Shown here piece after piece: positions 9,239 through 17,188 of a stretch of 64,000 nt of DNA. Below the pieces are notes generated by a model. It searched no databases. It worked only from the letters and a program-made list of their open reading frames with translations, and was not told where the DNA came from. Location: contig CALUJQ010000001.1 in the NCBI GenBank assembly GCA_944320995.1, positions 170,036 through 234,035 of the forward strand, in the 5' to 3' direction. Both the position numbers and the translations under genes were made by a program. The stretch is from an uncultured Barnesiella sp. (GTDB lineage Bacteria > Bacteroidota > Bacteroidia > Bacteroidales > Barnesiellaceae). Every line of letters begins with the position of its first letter. Within the stretch, counting starts at the first letter, position 1.

Positions 9239-9334
9239 ACGCAATGGGTTATTTCCGTACAAAAATAGGGCAGAGGGTATCCCCAACAGCGGTGTCGGAT
9301 CGGGTAGGATACACTTTGCCTGTTGTTTTGTGTA

Positions 9335-9342
9335 CAAAAGTA
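9335..9342 (-). promoter_or_regulatory. -7 element for ansA
   Basis: On the minus strand the sequence is TACTTTTG, matching TAnnTTTG. It lies about 97 bases upstream of the ansA start. No clear -33 is seen. Confidence 0.4.
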
Positions 9343-9513
9343 GTAAATTATGGTGGAAAATATCATTTTGTCGTGTAAAATATTATGGAAAACCTGTTGG
9401 GCCGTTTGTTTTGTAACAAAAAGATACATTCAAAATGATACCTGAAAACCGAACTGAAATACAAAATTGTAAAATAAAATAGATTTTTATGAATCATTTT
9501 GTACTTATTTTGC

Positions 9514-9541
9514 TTGAAAAATAAAAAAAAGATTACTTTTG
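9514..9541 (+). promoter_or_regulatory. Promoter of the threonine operon leader
   Basis: TTG (9514-9516), 17 bases, then TACTTTTG (9534-9541). This matches the Bacteroidetes -33/-7 arrangement. Transcription would begin near 9547, ahead of the hairpin and leader peptide described next. Confidence 0.6.
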
Positions 9542-9570
9542 CAAAAAAGAAAATACATTTGAAAAACGAG

Positions 9571-9613
9571 CGGACTGCCCGGGGTGTCGCATTCATCGGT
9601 ATTCGGCAGTCCG
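9571..9613 (+). ncRNA. Thr-operon leader RNA hairpin
   Basis: CGGACTGCC (9571-9579) pairs perfectly with GGCAGTCCG (9605-9613) around a 25-base loop. The 3' arm also contains GTCCG, which is complementary to CGGAC at 9696-9700 beside the T-rich tract. Alternative pairing with the distal hairpin is therefore possible. It lies between the promoter and the leader peptide start. Confidence 0.5.
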
Positions 9614-9636
9614 AAAATGTTGATATAGAGACAACA

Positions 9637-9690
9637 ATGCTACATATCTTATTCTATAACGGTATTACGACAATGGGTACCACCCCTTAG
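9637..9690 (+). CDS. Putative thr operon leader peptide (17 residues)
   Basis: ATG 9637 opens MLHILFYNGITTMGTTP and stops at TAG 9690. Four Thr codons and one Ile codon fall in the last eight positions, as in classical attenuator peptides of threonine operons, where ribosome stalling at scarce Thr/Ile codons changes RNA folding. It sits inside the leader of thrA-apgM-thrC and is followed at once by a GC-rich inverted repeat and a T tract. Attenuation is inferred from this layout. Homology to the enterobacterial thrL peptide is not claimed. Confidence 0.55.
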   Translation: MLHILFYNGITTMGTTP

Positions 9691-9707
9691 GGGGGCGGAC
9701 GTTTTTT
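9682..9707 (+). terminator. Candidate attenuator terminator before thrA
   Basis: A short C-rich/G-rich inverted repeat (ACCCC-TTA-GGGGGG, 9682-9695) overlaps the stop codon of the leader peptide. CGGACG and six T (9702-9707) follow. The stem is short with one mismatch when extended, so it is weaker than a textbook terminator. Confidence 0.4.
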
Positions 9708-9739
9708 CTTTATCTCAATTTGCCGCAATGCGGTACAGC

Positions 9740-9765
9740 TTTGTAAATTAAGTTTTGTAACTTTG
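9740..9765 (+). promoter_or_regulatory. Possible second promoter for thrA, downstream of the leader
   Basis: TTTG (9740-9743), 14 bases, then TAACTTTG (9758-9765). The -7 is a perfect match, but the spacing is shorter than usual. If used, it would bypass the leader peptide. Confidence 0.35.
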
Positions 9766-9823
9766 TGTAACTCTCTTTGCCGAAACAGAGTGGGGAGAGA
9801 AGCATGGATAGAATGATACAGAT

Positions 9824-12259
9824 ATGAAAGTATTGAAATTTGGAGGTACGTCGGTAGGCTCGGTCGAGAGCATGTCGAATGTCAAGCATATCGTCGAGAG
9901 TTGTCGGGAACCCGTGATTGTCGTGGTATCGGCCCTTGGGGGGATTACCGACAAACTTATCGAAACGGCAAAGATTGCTGCGGAGGGAGGTTGTGCCTAT
10001 GAGCCTCGCTTCCACGAAATAGTCGAGCGGCACCGCGATATGGTGCGGAGAGCTGTCGATGCGGATAAGCAAGCCGGATTGTTGGAACTGATCGAACCGC
10101 TTCTCGACGAGATGGGAAATATTTTCAGAGGGGTTTCCCTGATTAAAGACTTGTCGGCCAAAACGCTCGATACGATTGTCAGCTACGGCGAACGGTTGTC
10201 ATCACTCATTGTCAGCCGGGTAATCGAGGGGGCTGTTCATTACGATTCCCGGTTTTTTATCAAGACCCAAGTGCAGTTTGGTAAACACGTTGTCGATTTT
10301 GAGGAGACGAACAAACTGGTGTTGCGGTACTTTTCCGAATTGCCCCGGGTGGCTGTCGTTGCGGGATTTATCGCCTCGGACAAAAATAACGGCGATGTGA
10401 CCAATCTGGGGCGAGGGGGGTCGGACTATACGGCTTCGATTTTGGCGACTGCGCTCAAAGCTTCGCAACTCGAAATTTGGACCGATGTCGATGGTTTCAT
10501 GACCGCCGATCCCCGGGTCATCAATACCGCTTATGTCATTGAGCGGCTGTCGTTTATCGAGGCGATGGAGTTGTGCAACTTCGGGGCGAAAGTTATTTAT
10601 CCGCCTACGATTTACCCGGTATTCCACGAGAATATTCCTATCCTCATCAAAAACACTTTTAATCCATCGGCTCCCGGGACTCTTATTTCGGAGGATAACT
10701 CGCATGCCGAAGGGAAAGCGATTAAGGGTATTTCGTCGATCAACGATACTTGTCTCATCACCCTGTCGGGTATGGGCATGGTAGGTGTTATCGGTATCAA
10801 TTCACGTATATTCAAGCGGTTGGCCGATTCGGGTATCAGTGTCTTTTTGGTTTCGCAGGCATCGTCGGAGAACAATACTACCTTTGCCGTGCGTAATGCC
10901 GATGCCGATTTGGCGGTGAAGGTTTTGCGCGACGAGTTCAAGCAGGAGATGGCCGTGGGCGAGATTAGCGCTATCGAGGCCGAGAAAGATTTGGCTACGG
11001 TTGCTATCGTGGGCGAGAATATGAAACACACGCCCGGTATTGCCGGCAAGCTCTTCAATGTGCTGGGGCGGAACGGTATCAATGTGATTGCCTGTGCTCA
11101 GGGTGCTTCGGAGACCAATATTTCGTTTGTGATTGCGTTGGGGAGCCTTCGCAAAGCACTCAACGTCATACATGACTCGTTTTTCCTCTCCGAGTCGCAA
11201 GTCCTCAACCTTTTTGTGGCCGGGGTAGGGACTGTCGGGAAAGATTTGTTGCGACAAATCTGTAAACAGCAGCAACGGTTGCTCGATACCAAGGCGTTGC
11301 AGTTGCGGTTGGTGGGAATTGCCAACTCCCGTAAATGCCTTTTCGACCGTGAGGGTATCGACATCGAACACTATCAAGAATTGCTCGACCGTTCCGAGAT
11401 AAAGGCTTCGCCGGCCAAAATTCGGGACGAGATTATAAAAATGAATATCTTCAACTCGGTTTTTGTCGATTGTACGGCAAGCCCCGACATCGCAGCCCTG
11501 TATAAGACATTGCTTGACCATAACGTGTCGGTTGTCGCTTCCAACAAGATAGGGGCTTCGGGGTCGTACGATTCTTATCGGGAGTTGAAACAAATCGCCC
11601 GCAAACGCGATGTGAAATATCTTTTCGAGACCAACGTGGGGGCCGGCCTTCCTATTATCAATACGATCAACAACCTCATCAACAGCGGTGACAAGATCCT
11701 GAAAATCGAGGCGGTTGTTTCGGGTACGCTCAATTACATTTTCAATGTGGTGAGTGCCGAAGTGCCGTTGAGCCGGGCCGTGCGTATGGCCAAAGAGGCG
11801 GGATACAGCGAGCCCGATCCTCGTATCGATTTGTGCGGGCAGGACGTTATCCGCAAGTTGGTGATTTTGGCCCGTGAGGCCGGATACCGGGTGGAACAGA
11901 GCGATGTGAAGAAAAACTTGTTTATTCCCGAATCGTATTTCGAGGGAACGCTCGACGATTTTTGGGAGAAAATTCCCTATTACGATGCCGACTTTGAGCA
12001 GTACCGCCGGCAAGTGGCCAGCCGGGGAAAAGTGTTGCGCTTTGTCGCCACGCTCGACCATGGCGAGGTGGAGGTCGGCTTACAGGAGATCGATCCGGCT
12101 CATCCTTTCTATCATCTCGAAGGGAGCAACAACGTCATCATGTTTACCACCGACCGTTATCGCGAGTACCCCATGGTGATCAAGGGTTACGGAGCGGGAG
12201 CCGAAGTGACGGCAGCCGGAGTCTTTGCCGATATCATAGGGATTGCCAATATTCGATAA
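9824..12259 (+). CDS. thrA: Bifunctional aspartokinase / homoserine dehydrogenase
   Basis: An 811-residue fusion catalysing the first and third steps from aspartate to threonine and methionine. Aspartokinase occupies about residues 1-290, opening with KVLKFGGTSVGSVESM and containing GRGGSDYTAS. Two ACT regulatory domains lie near 310-455 (e.g. VGVIGINSRIFKRLADSGISVFLVSQ, ATVAIVGENMKHTPGIAGKLF) and would bind threonine for feedback control. Homoserine dehydrogenase fills 460-811, with nucleotide motif FVAGVGTVGKDLL, VVASNKIGA, ETNVGAGLPII and EAVVSGTLNYIFN. Length is standard for ThrA/MetL fusions. It is first in an operon with a 15-base gap to the next gene and is preceded by a probable attenuator leader. 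Confidence 0.97.
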   Translation: MKVLKFGGTSVGSVESMSNVKHIVESCREPVIVVVSALGGITDKLIETAKIAAEGGCAYEPRFHEIVERHRDMVRRAVDADKQAGLLELIEPLLDEMGNIFRGVSLIKDLSAKTLDTIVSYGERLSSLIVSRVIEGAVHYDSRFFIKTQVQFGKHVVDFEETNKLVLRYFSELPRVAVVAGFIASDKNNGDVTNLGRGGSDYTASILATALKASQLEIWTDVDGFMTADPRVINTAYVIERLSFIEAMELCNFGAKVIYPPTIYPVFHENIPILIKNTFNPSAPGTLISEDNSHAEGKAIKGISSINDTCLITLSGMGMVGVIGINSRIFKRLADSGISVFLVSQASSENNTTFAVRNADADLAVKVLRDEFKQEMAVGEISAIEAEKDLATVAIVGENMKHTPGIAGKLFNVLGRNGINVIACAQGASETNISFVIALGSLRKALNVIHDSFFLSESQVLNLFVAGVGTVGKDLLRQICKQQQRLLDTKALQLRLVGIANSRKCLFDREGIDIEHYQELLDRSEIKASPAKIRDEIIKMNIFNSVFVDCTASPDIAALYKTLLDHNVSVVASNKIGASGSYDSYRELKQIARKRDVKYLFETNVGAGLPIINTINNLINSGDKILKIEAVVSGTLNYIFNVVSAEVPLSRAVRMAKEAGYSEPDPRIDLCGQDVIRKLVILAREAGYRVEQSDVKKNLFIPESYFEGTLDDFWEKIPYYDADFEQYRRQVASRGKVLRFVATLDHGEVEVGLQEIDPAHPFYHLEGSNNVIMFTTDRYREYPMVIKGYGAGAEVTAAGVFADIIGIANIR

Positions 12260-12274
12260 TTAAAAATTTGACCG

Positions 12275-13483
12275 ATGAAACATATCATAGTTTTGGGCGA
12301 TGGAATGGCCGACGAGCCTGTTGAACAACTGGGGGGACGTACCCCTTTGCAGGCTGCCGATACGCCGGCGATGGATTGGCTGGCGGCTCACGGCCGCTGC
12401 GGAGTGCTGAAAACGGTTCCCGACGGCTATCACCCGGGCAGCGAAATTGCCAATTTGGCTGTACTGGGGTATGACCTCGACCGGGTATTCGAGGGGCGCG
12501 GCTCTTTGGAGGCGGCCAGTATGGGCATCGATATAGAGCCGGGCGAGATGGCCATGCGTTGCAATATCGTCTGTATCGAGAACGGTTTAATCAAAAATCA
12601 TTCGGCCGGTCACATCTCGACGGCCGAGGCCGGAGAGTTGATCGAGTTCTTACAGCAAGAATTGGGTGGAGGCGATGCCAATTTTTACCGGGGAGTCTCT
12701 TATCGTCATTTGTTGAAACTCAAAGGCGGCGACAAGCGGGTCGATTGTACCCCTCCGCACGATGTCCCCGGTACTCCGTTCCGCGATGTGATGGTTCGTC
12801 CGCTTGTTCCCGAAGCGAAGGCGACGGCCGACCGTCTGAACGAACTTATCTTGCGTTCGCAACAGATATTGCCCACACACCCTGTCAACTTGCGGCGTGT
12901 AGCCGAGGGGAAAGACCCGGCCAACAGCATTTGGCCGTGGTCGCCGGGATATAAGCCCAGTATGGAGACTTTGGCCCAACGGTACGGCATACGGAGCGGT
13001 GTGGTGATTTCGGCCGTTGATCTCATTCGGGGTATCGGTGTTTATGCCGGTTTGCAACCGGTCGAGGTCGAGGGGGCGACTGGCCTTTATGATACCAATT
13101 ATGAAGGCAAAGTTCAGGCGGCAATCGATGCGTTATATGCTCATGATTTTGTATATTTGCATATCGAGGCCAGCGACGAGGCCGGTCATGAAGGCGATGC
13201 CGATTTGAAGCTCCGCACGGTCGAGTATCTCGACCATCGCGTCTTACAGCCCTTGATCGAGGCGGTGAGTCGAATGGGCGAGCCGGTGGCGATAGCCCTG
13301 CTGCCCGACCACCCTACGCCTTGCCGGGTGCGCACCCACACGGCGGCTCCCGTCCCGTTTGTCATCTACAAGCCCGGAGCCGAGCCCGACGAGGTCACCC
13401 GCTATGACGAGTTTAGTGTGAAGGCGGGAGCTTATGGGTCGTTGGTCGGAGATGAGTTTATGAAAGAGTTCTTTCGAGAATAA
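12275..13483 (+). CDS. Phosphoglycerate-mutase-like protein, probable homoserine kinase
   Basis: 402 residues of the cofactor-independent (archaeal-type, ApgM-like) phosphoglycerate mutase fold in the alkaline phosphatase superfamily. Metal and active-site motifs visible are MKHIIVLGDGMADEP at the start, GYHPGSEIANLAVLGYD with the nucleophile Ser near residue 57, HIEASDEAGHEGD, and PDHPTPCRVRTHTAAPVPF. The gene lies between thrA and thrC, where a homoserine kinase is needed and no ThrB-type GHMP kinase is seen. The protein family TIGR02535 was defined as a proposed homoserine kinase on exactly this context. The kinase role is therefore likely; a glycolytic mutase role is the alternative. Confidence 0.85.
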   Translation: MKHIIVLGDGMADEPVEQLGGRTPLQAADTPAMDWLAAHGRCGVLKTVPDGYHPGSEIANLAVLGYDLDRVFEGRGSLEAASMGIDIEPGEMAMRCNIVCIENGLIKNHSAGHISTAEAGELIEFLQQELGGGDANFYRGVSYRHLLKLKGGDKRVDCTPPHDVPGTPFRDVMVRPLVPEAKATADRLNELILRSQQILPTHPVNLRRVAEGKDPANSIWPWSPGYKPSMETLAQRYGIRSGVVISAVDLIRGIGVYAGLQPVEVEGATGLYDTNYEGKVQAAIDALYAHDFVYLHIEASDEAGHEGDADLKLRTVEYLDHRVLQPLIEAVSRMGEPVAIALLPDHPTPCRVRTHTAAPVPFVIYKPGAEPDEVTRYDEFSVKAGAYGSLVGDEFMKEFFRE

Positions 13484-13495
13484 ATACAAGGAGCG

Positions 13496-14803
13496 ATGAA
13501 ATTTTACAGTACGAACAAAAAAACTTCGCCGGTTACTCTTCACGATGCGGTGGTGAAGGGGCTGGCAGCAGATAGGGGGCTCTTTATGCCCGAGGTGATT
13601 CGCCGGTTTCCCCCGGCTTTTTACCAGAATATGAAGGAGATGACGCTGCGCGAAATCTCGTTTGTGGTGGCCGAAGCTTTCTTTGGCGAGGAGGTCGAGG
13701 CCGATAAGTTGAAAGAGATTGTTTACGATGCGCTCAACTTCGATATTCCGTTGGTGCAGGTGGCCGAAAACCGATATAGTTTGGAGCTTTTCCATGGCCC
13801 GACACTTGCTTTCAAAGATGTGGGGGCGCGTTTCATGGCTCGTTTGCTCGCCTATTTCAATCGACAGGAGGGTGACCGTCAAGTCAATGTGCTGGTGGCG
13901 ACTTCGGGCGATACGGGTAGTGCTGTGGCCAACGGTTTTTTGAATGTGCCCGGTGTAAAAGTCTTTGTCCTCTATCCGCAGGGAAAAGTGAGCGAGATAC
14001 AGGAGAAACAGTTTACCACTCTCGGAAGCAATATTACGGCGCTCGAAGTGAGCGGGACTTTCGACGACTGTCAGGCGTTGGTGAAGAGTGCCTTTATGGA
14101 TAAGGAGCTGAACGAGAAACTCTACCTCACTTCGGCCAACTCCATCAACGTGGCCCGCTTCCTGCCCCAGTCGTTCTACTACTTCTATGCTTATGCCCAG
14201 TTGTGCGGTATGGTCGAGAATCCCGAACAAGTGGTGTTCAGTGTGCCCAGCGGTAATTTCGGCAATATCACCGCCGGGCTTATTGCCAAACGCATGGGGC
14301 TTCCCGTGAAGCGTTTTATCGCCGCCAATAACCGCAACGACGTATTCTTGCAATACTTGCGCACGGGTGCATATACTCCGCGGCCCTCGATTGCTACCAT
14401 CGCCAATGCCATGGACGTGGGCGACCCCAGTAATTTCGCCCGTATTCTCGACCTTTACGGCCATTCTCACGAGGCTATTTGTGCCGATATTGGCGGGGTG
14501 AGCTATACCGATGAGGAGATTCGCCGCACCATGCGGGAGACATTCCATAATGAAAAATATTTGCTCGATCCCCACGGGGCTTGTGGCTATCAGGCTTTGG
14601 TCGATGGCTTGCAACCCGGAGAGGTGGGTATTTGTCTCGAGACGGCACACCCCGCCAAATTTCTCGATACGGTCGAGGCGACCATCGGCGAATCGATTCC
14701 GGTGCCCGAGAAATTGCGCAAATTCATGCAGGGAGAGAAACAGAGCATCTTGATGCCCGTAGGTTTCAATGCCTTCAAACATTTCCTGCTTAACCAGCAG
14801 TAG
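13496..14803 (+). CDS. thrC: Threonine synthase
   Basis: 435 residues. This PLP enzyme converts O-phosphohomoserine to threonine, completing the operon. The PLP lysine lies in ELFHGPTLAFKDVGARFM, near residue 108. Other signatures are the N-terminal MKFYSTNKK and ADRGLFMPE, the phosphate-binding VATSGDTGSAVANGF, TSANSINVARFLPQSFYYF, and FSVPSGNFGNITAGLIAKRMGLP. The start is 12 bases after the preceding gene. No strong T-tailed terminator follows directly. Confidence 0.97.
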   Translation: MKFYSTNKKTSPVTLHDAVVKGLAADRGLFMPEVIRRFPPAFYQNMKEMTLREISFVVAEAFFGEEVEADKLKEIVYDALNFDIPLVQVAENRYSLELFHGPTLAFKDVGARFMARLLAYFNRQEGDRQVNVLVATSGDTGSAVANGFLNVPGVKVFVLYPQGKVSEIQEKQFTTLGSNITALEVSGTFDDCQALVKSAFMDKELNEKLYLTSANSINVARFLPQSFYYFYAYAQLCGMVENPEQVVFSVPSGNFGNITAGLIAKRMGLPVKRFIAANNRNDVFLQYLRTGAYTPRPSIATIANAMDVGDPSNFARILDLYGHSHEAICADIGGVSYTDEEIRRTMRETFHNEKYLLDPHGACGYQALVDGLQPGEVGICLETAHPAKFLDTVEATIGESIPVPEKLRKFMQGEKQSILMPVGFNAFKHFLLNQQ

Positions 14804-14859
14804 GGGCCTTTGCGGTCTTTGCATAGGATTGGTCTGCCGCATTGCGATGCTCCGTTTTT

Positions 14860-14885
14860 GTCATTCCGCACTTGATGCGGAATCC
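14860..14885. repeat. Short palindromic dispersed repeat, copy 1
   Basis: ATTCCGC (14863-14869) and GCGGAAT (14877-14883) form a 7-bp hairpin. The surrounding 26 bases, GTCATTCCGCACT then GATGCGGAATCCA, reappear with a few changes at 61770-61797, including the following AATAT. Confidence 0.55.
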
Positions 14886-14959
14886 AGAAATATACCGGTT
14901 TGTAGCAGGACCGTACGATGAAGTGTCTTAAAAAAGTACAGGAGTAGGAATATCCCGCT

Positions 14960-15027
14960 AAAAATTACCGGCCAGATGCCCGTCGGGCATTTGGCCGGAT
15001 TTGTATGCTATGGTTTCCTGTTCGATA
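14960..15027. repeat. Hairpin-bearing direct repeat, left copy
   Basis: 68 bases that match 17071-17137 at roughly 80-85 % by eye. The first 22 bases are identical in both copies. The core is an inverted repeat (arms 14969-14982 and 14986-14999, 14 bp with one wobble, 3-base loop). It begins 16 bases past the stop codon of the minus-strand TIR gene, and on that strand the stem is followed by TAATTTTT, so it can act as that gene's terminator. Confidence 0.75.
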
Positions 15028-15043
15028 GTAAAAGGTAGAGGGG

Positions 15044-16726
15044 TTACTCTTTATCTTTTACCCAATTTCCCTTGTTGTCGATATAGCCCTGTTTCCCTTC
15101 TTTTTGGACGTTTGCCAATCCGTCGTTAAAGAAATAGGCATAGTCGTATATGCAGGGGATAATCATATTTCCGTTTTTGTCGATAGATCCCCACTTCCCC
15201 TCTTGCTGGATACAGGCTAACCCTTTGTTGAAGTTCCATGCTTCATCGTATATGAATGGAATGACTTCTACACCCTTTTTGTCGATAAATCCATATTTTT
15301 CTCCTCGCTGAACACAAGCTAATCCTTCTTCGAAAGAATAGGCATCGTCGTAAATACAGGGAACTACCATTTCTCCCTTTTTATCGAGGAATCCATATTT
15401 TTCACCTTGTTTGACACACGCCAATCCTTCGTTGAAGGAATTGGCATCATCGTAAATACAGGGAATTACCATTTCCCCCTTTTTGTCAATAAATCCCCAT
15501 TTGCCTTGGTTCATGACGGCGGCCAATCCTTCGCAGAATCCATGATTTTTATCCCATATACACGGAGTGATTATTTCTCCTGTGCGGTCGATGAAGCCGA
15601 ACTTTTCATTATTTTCGACTTCGATGGCCTCTTCGTCGATGCTATGGTTATAAATAAAATCCCATATGCAAGGAGAGATCTCTTTCCCCGAGAGGTCGAT
15701 AAGACCCTGCTTCCCTCCTTTTTGGATTACTCCTGTCCCGTTTTCGGCATCATAGGTCATGTCGTATAGAAAGGGGACTATCGCGAATCCGGTTTTGTCG
15801 ATGAACCCCCATTTGTCGGCTTGGGCTGCGGAGGCTAACCCTTCGTGGAAATCCTCTGCTTCATCAAATTGGTAATCGATGAGTATCTCTCCCGTCGGGT
15901 TGTTGATATATCCCCATTTCCCATTTTTTTCATGAGGTGTGAAGGTACTGTCGGGTAGTTGGAGGAGGTATTTTCTCCGTTCTTCTTGTTTCTCCCTTTT
16001 TTGTTTTATGGGGGTCAGAACGACCGAATACCACTCTTCGGTATCTTTGGCGATGCGGAATTTTTTATCTTCAATACAGTCGGCCGGGTTTTCTGTGCTG
16101 ACGAATCGCAGGCGATAGCTGCCTCCTCGCAGGGGAATGCGGCAAATCTCTCCCGATTGCACCGTATCCCACTCTTCGCCATCGATATATATGTGGCAGG
16201 CTAAGTCGCTCTCTACTTTGAGTATGGCATCATCGTTGTCGGCTTGCTGGGGCAATTCTTTTTTTCGACAGGCCGGGGTGGAGTTGAGGAATCGGAGGAG
16301 CTTGTCATAGAAGGCGTCGAAATAATAGTTGTCGTGTTTGGGCCCGTTTTTCCTCCTTACGGCAACGATGTCGTCGGGCAGGTTGTCGGGAAACTCGGTG
16401 AAGCCGTTGAGCATCACGGGAATGATGTTTTTCCCCTTTTCGAGGGCATAAGCCAATTCGATTCGCAACCAATCTTTGTTGCGGTCAACAGTCGGGTCTA
16501 TGCTGCGGTCGAAAGCTCCGGCGTTGAGAATAAGGATAAAGTCGGTACACTGGTCGATGCGTTGCAACAGTTGGGTGTCGAAATCGCCAGAACGCAGGGT
16601 GTCGATGTCGAAACTCACCCGATAGCCGTCCCGTGTGAGCAGGTCGAAAATATGTTTGGCGGTTTCGAGTCCTCCGTTTCGCCGGTAACTGAGAAAGATG
16701 TCGTATGTCTCTTCGCCTCTTTTCAT
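15044..16726 (-). CDS. TIR-domain protein with PEGA-like linker and nine WG repeats
   Basis: A 560-residue soluble protein with no signal peptide. Residues about 6-148 form a TIR domain: YDIFLSYRRNGG (BB-loop side), DTQLLQRIDQCTDFILILN, and KDWLRIELAYALEKGKNIIPVML, where Glu90 sits at the usual NADase catalytic position. Residues about 167-238 resemble a PEGA-type beta domain (HIYIDGEEWDTVQSGE, RGGSYRLRF). Residues 266-556 hold nine WG repeats of ~34 residues, each starting K-(W/F/Y/Q)-G-(F/Y/L/S)-I. Bacterial TIR domains often cleave NAD+ in anti-phage defence, and WG repeats probably form a beta-propeller-like binding platform. A sensor-effector role is inferred; nothing shows the trigger. 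It stands alone between two copies of a hairpin repeat. Confidence 0.88.
   Translation of the reverse strand: MKRGEETYDIFLSYRRNGGLETAKHIFDLLTRDGYRVSFDIDTLRSGDFDTQLLQRIDQCTDFILILNAGAFDRSIDPTVDRNKDWLRIELAYALEKGKNIIPVMLNGFTEFPDNLPDDIVAVRRKNGPKHDNYYFDAFYDKLLRFLNSTPACRKKELPQQADNDDAILKVESDLACHIYIDGEEWDTVQSGEICRIPLRGGSYRLRFVSTENPADCIEDKKFRIAKDTEEWYSVVLTPIKQKREKQEERRKYLLQLPDSTFTPHEKNGKWGYINNPTGEILIDYQFDEAEDFHEGLASAAQADKWGFIDKTGFAIVPFLYDMTYDAENGTGVIQKGGKQGLIDLSGKEISPCIWDFIYNHSIDEEAIEVENNEKFGFIDRTGEIITPCIWDKNHGFCEGLAAVMNQGKWGFIDKKGEMVIPCIYDDANSFNEGLACVKQGEKYGFLDKKGEMVVPCIYDDAYSFEEGLACVQRGEKYGFIDKKGVEVIPFIYDEAWNFNKGLACIQQEGKWGSIDKNGNMIIPCIYDYAYFFNDGLANVQKEGKQGYIDNKGNWVKDKE
15053..15930 (-). repeat. Tandem WG-repeat-coding units inside the TIR gene
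   Basis: Nine units of about 102 bases, with unit starts at residues 270, 305, 339, 375, 409, 443, 477, 511 and 545. The three units over 15197-15502 are nearly identical at the base level, which points to recent duplication or gene conversion within the array. Confidence 0.8.
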
Positions 16727-16758
16727 GGTAATTTATCCCAATAGAATTATTCCTTATG

Positions 16759-16766
16759 CAAAGGTA
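16759..16766 (-). promoter_or_regulatory. -7 element for the TIR-WG gene
   Basis: The minus strand reads TACCTTTG, a TAnnTTTG match, 32 bases upstream of the ATG at 16726. Confidence 0.45.
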
Positions 16767-17070
16767 TTCATTTTAATTGTTTAGGAAAATGAAACTTCTG
16801 TTTTTGGGAATAATATCGTGACTTCAAAACGAGTGTGGGGTTTATTTTAAAAATGAACCGAGAGGTGCTGCCGTTGGTGTCGGGCTTATTCACCCGGTTG
16901 CCGGCATCGCTCTTGGGCGTGCGGAAATTGCTGTTTTTAGACAATGCTTGTCTTTATTTTTTGGCTGGCTCTTCCCGGGGTGATGGTATTTTTTCAGTTC
17001 TTATTTCGGTGTGGCATTTGTGTTGTTCCGCCCGGATATAAAAGAATATGGATCTTGTGGATACTTTCAG
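16767..17070. other. Non-coding stretch upstream of the TIR-WG gene
   Basis: About 300 bases with no convincing gene. Short open frames here have no family features and no plausible start context. It lies inside the segment bounded by the two hairpin repeats. Confidence 0.6.
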
Positions 17071-17137
17071 AAAAATTACCGGCCAGATGCCCAACGAGCA
17101 TCTGGCCGGTTTTTAGGCCTTGCTTTCCTGTCCGATA
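17071..17137. repeat. Hairpin-bearing direct repeat, right copy; metY terminator
   Basis: Second copy of the 14960-15027 repeat. The 12-bp stem (17079-17090 with 17098-17109) is perfect. TTTTT follows on the plus strand and TAATTTTT on the minus strand, so it is a good bidirectional terminator. It lies 52 bases past the stop codon of metY. Confidence 0.75.
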
Positions 17138-17188
17138 AAGGGATATTCATGTCGAATACGAGCCGGGAATACCCCTCTTGTATCGGGA

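Noticed and set aside
10802..12061. 419-codon minus-strand frame opposite thrA
   Set aside because: Lies wholly inside a clear thrA and is a codon-bias artefact.
13244..14842. 532-codon minus-strand frame opposite thrC
   Set aside because: Shadow of thrC and the end of the preceding gene; its composition is His/Arg-rich with no recognisable family.
15053..15930. CRISPR array
   Set aside because: The regular ~102-base units are coding repeats in frame (WG units) with no unique spacers.
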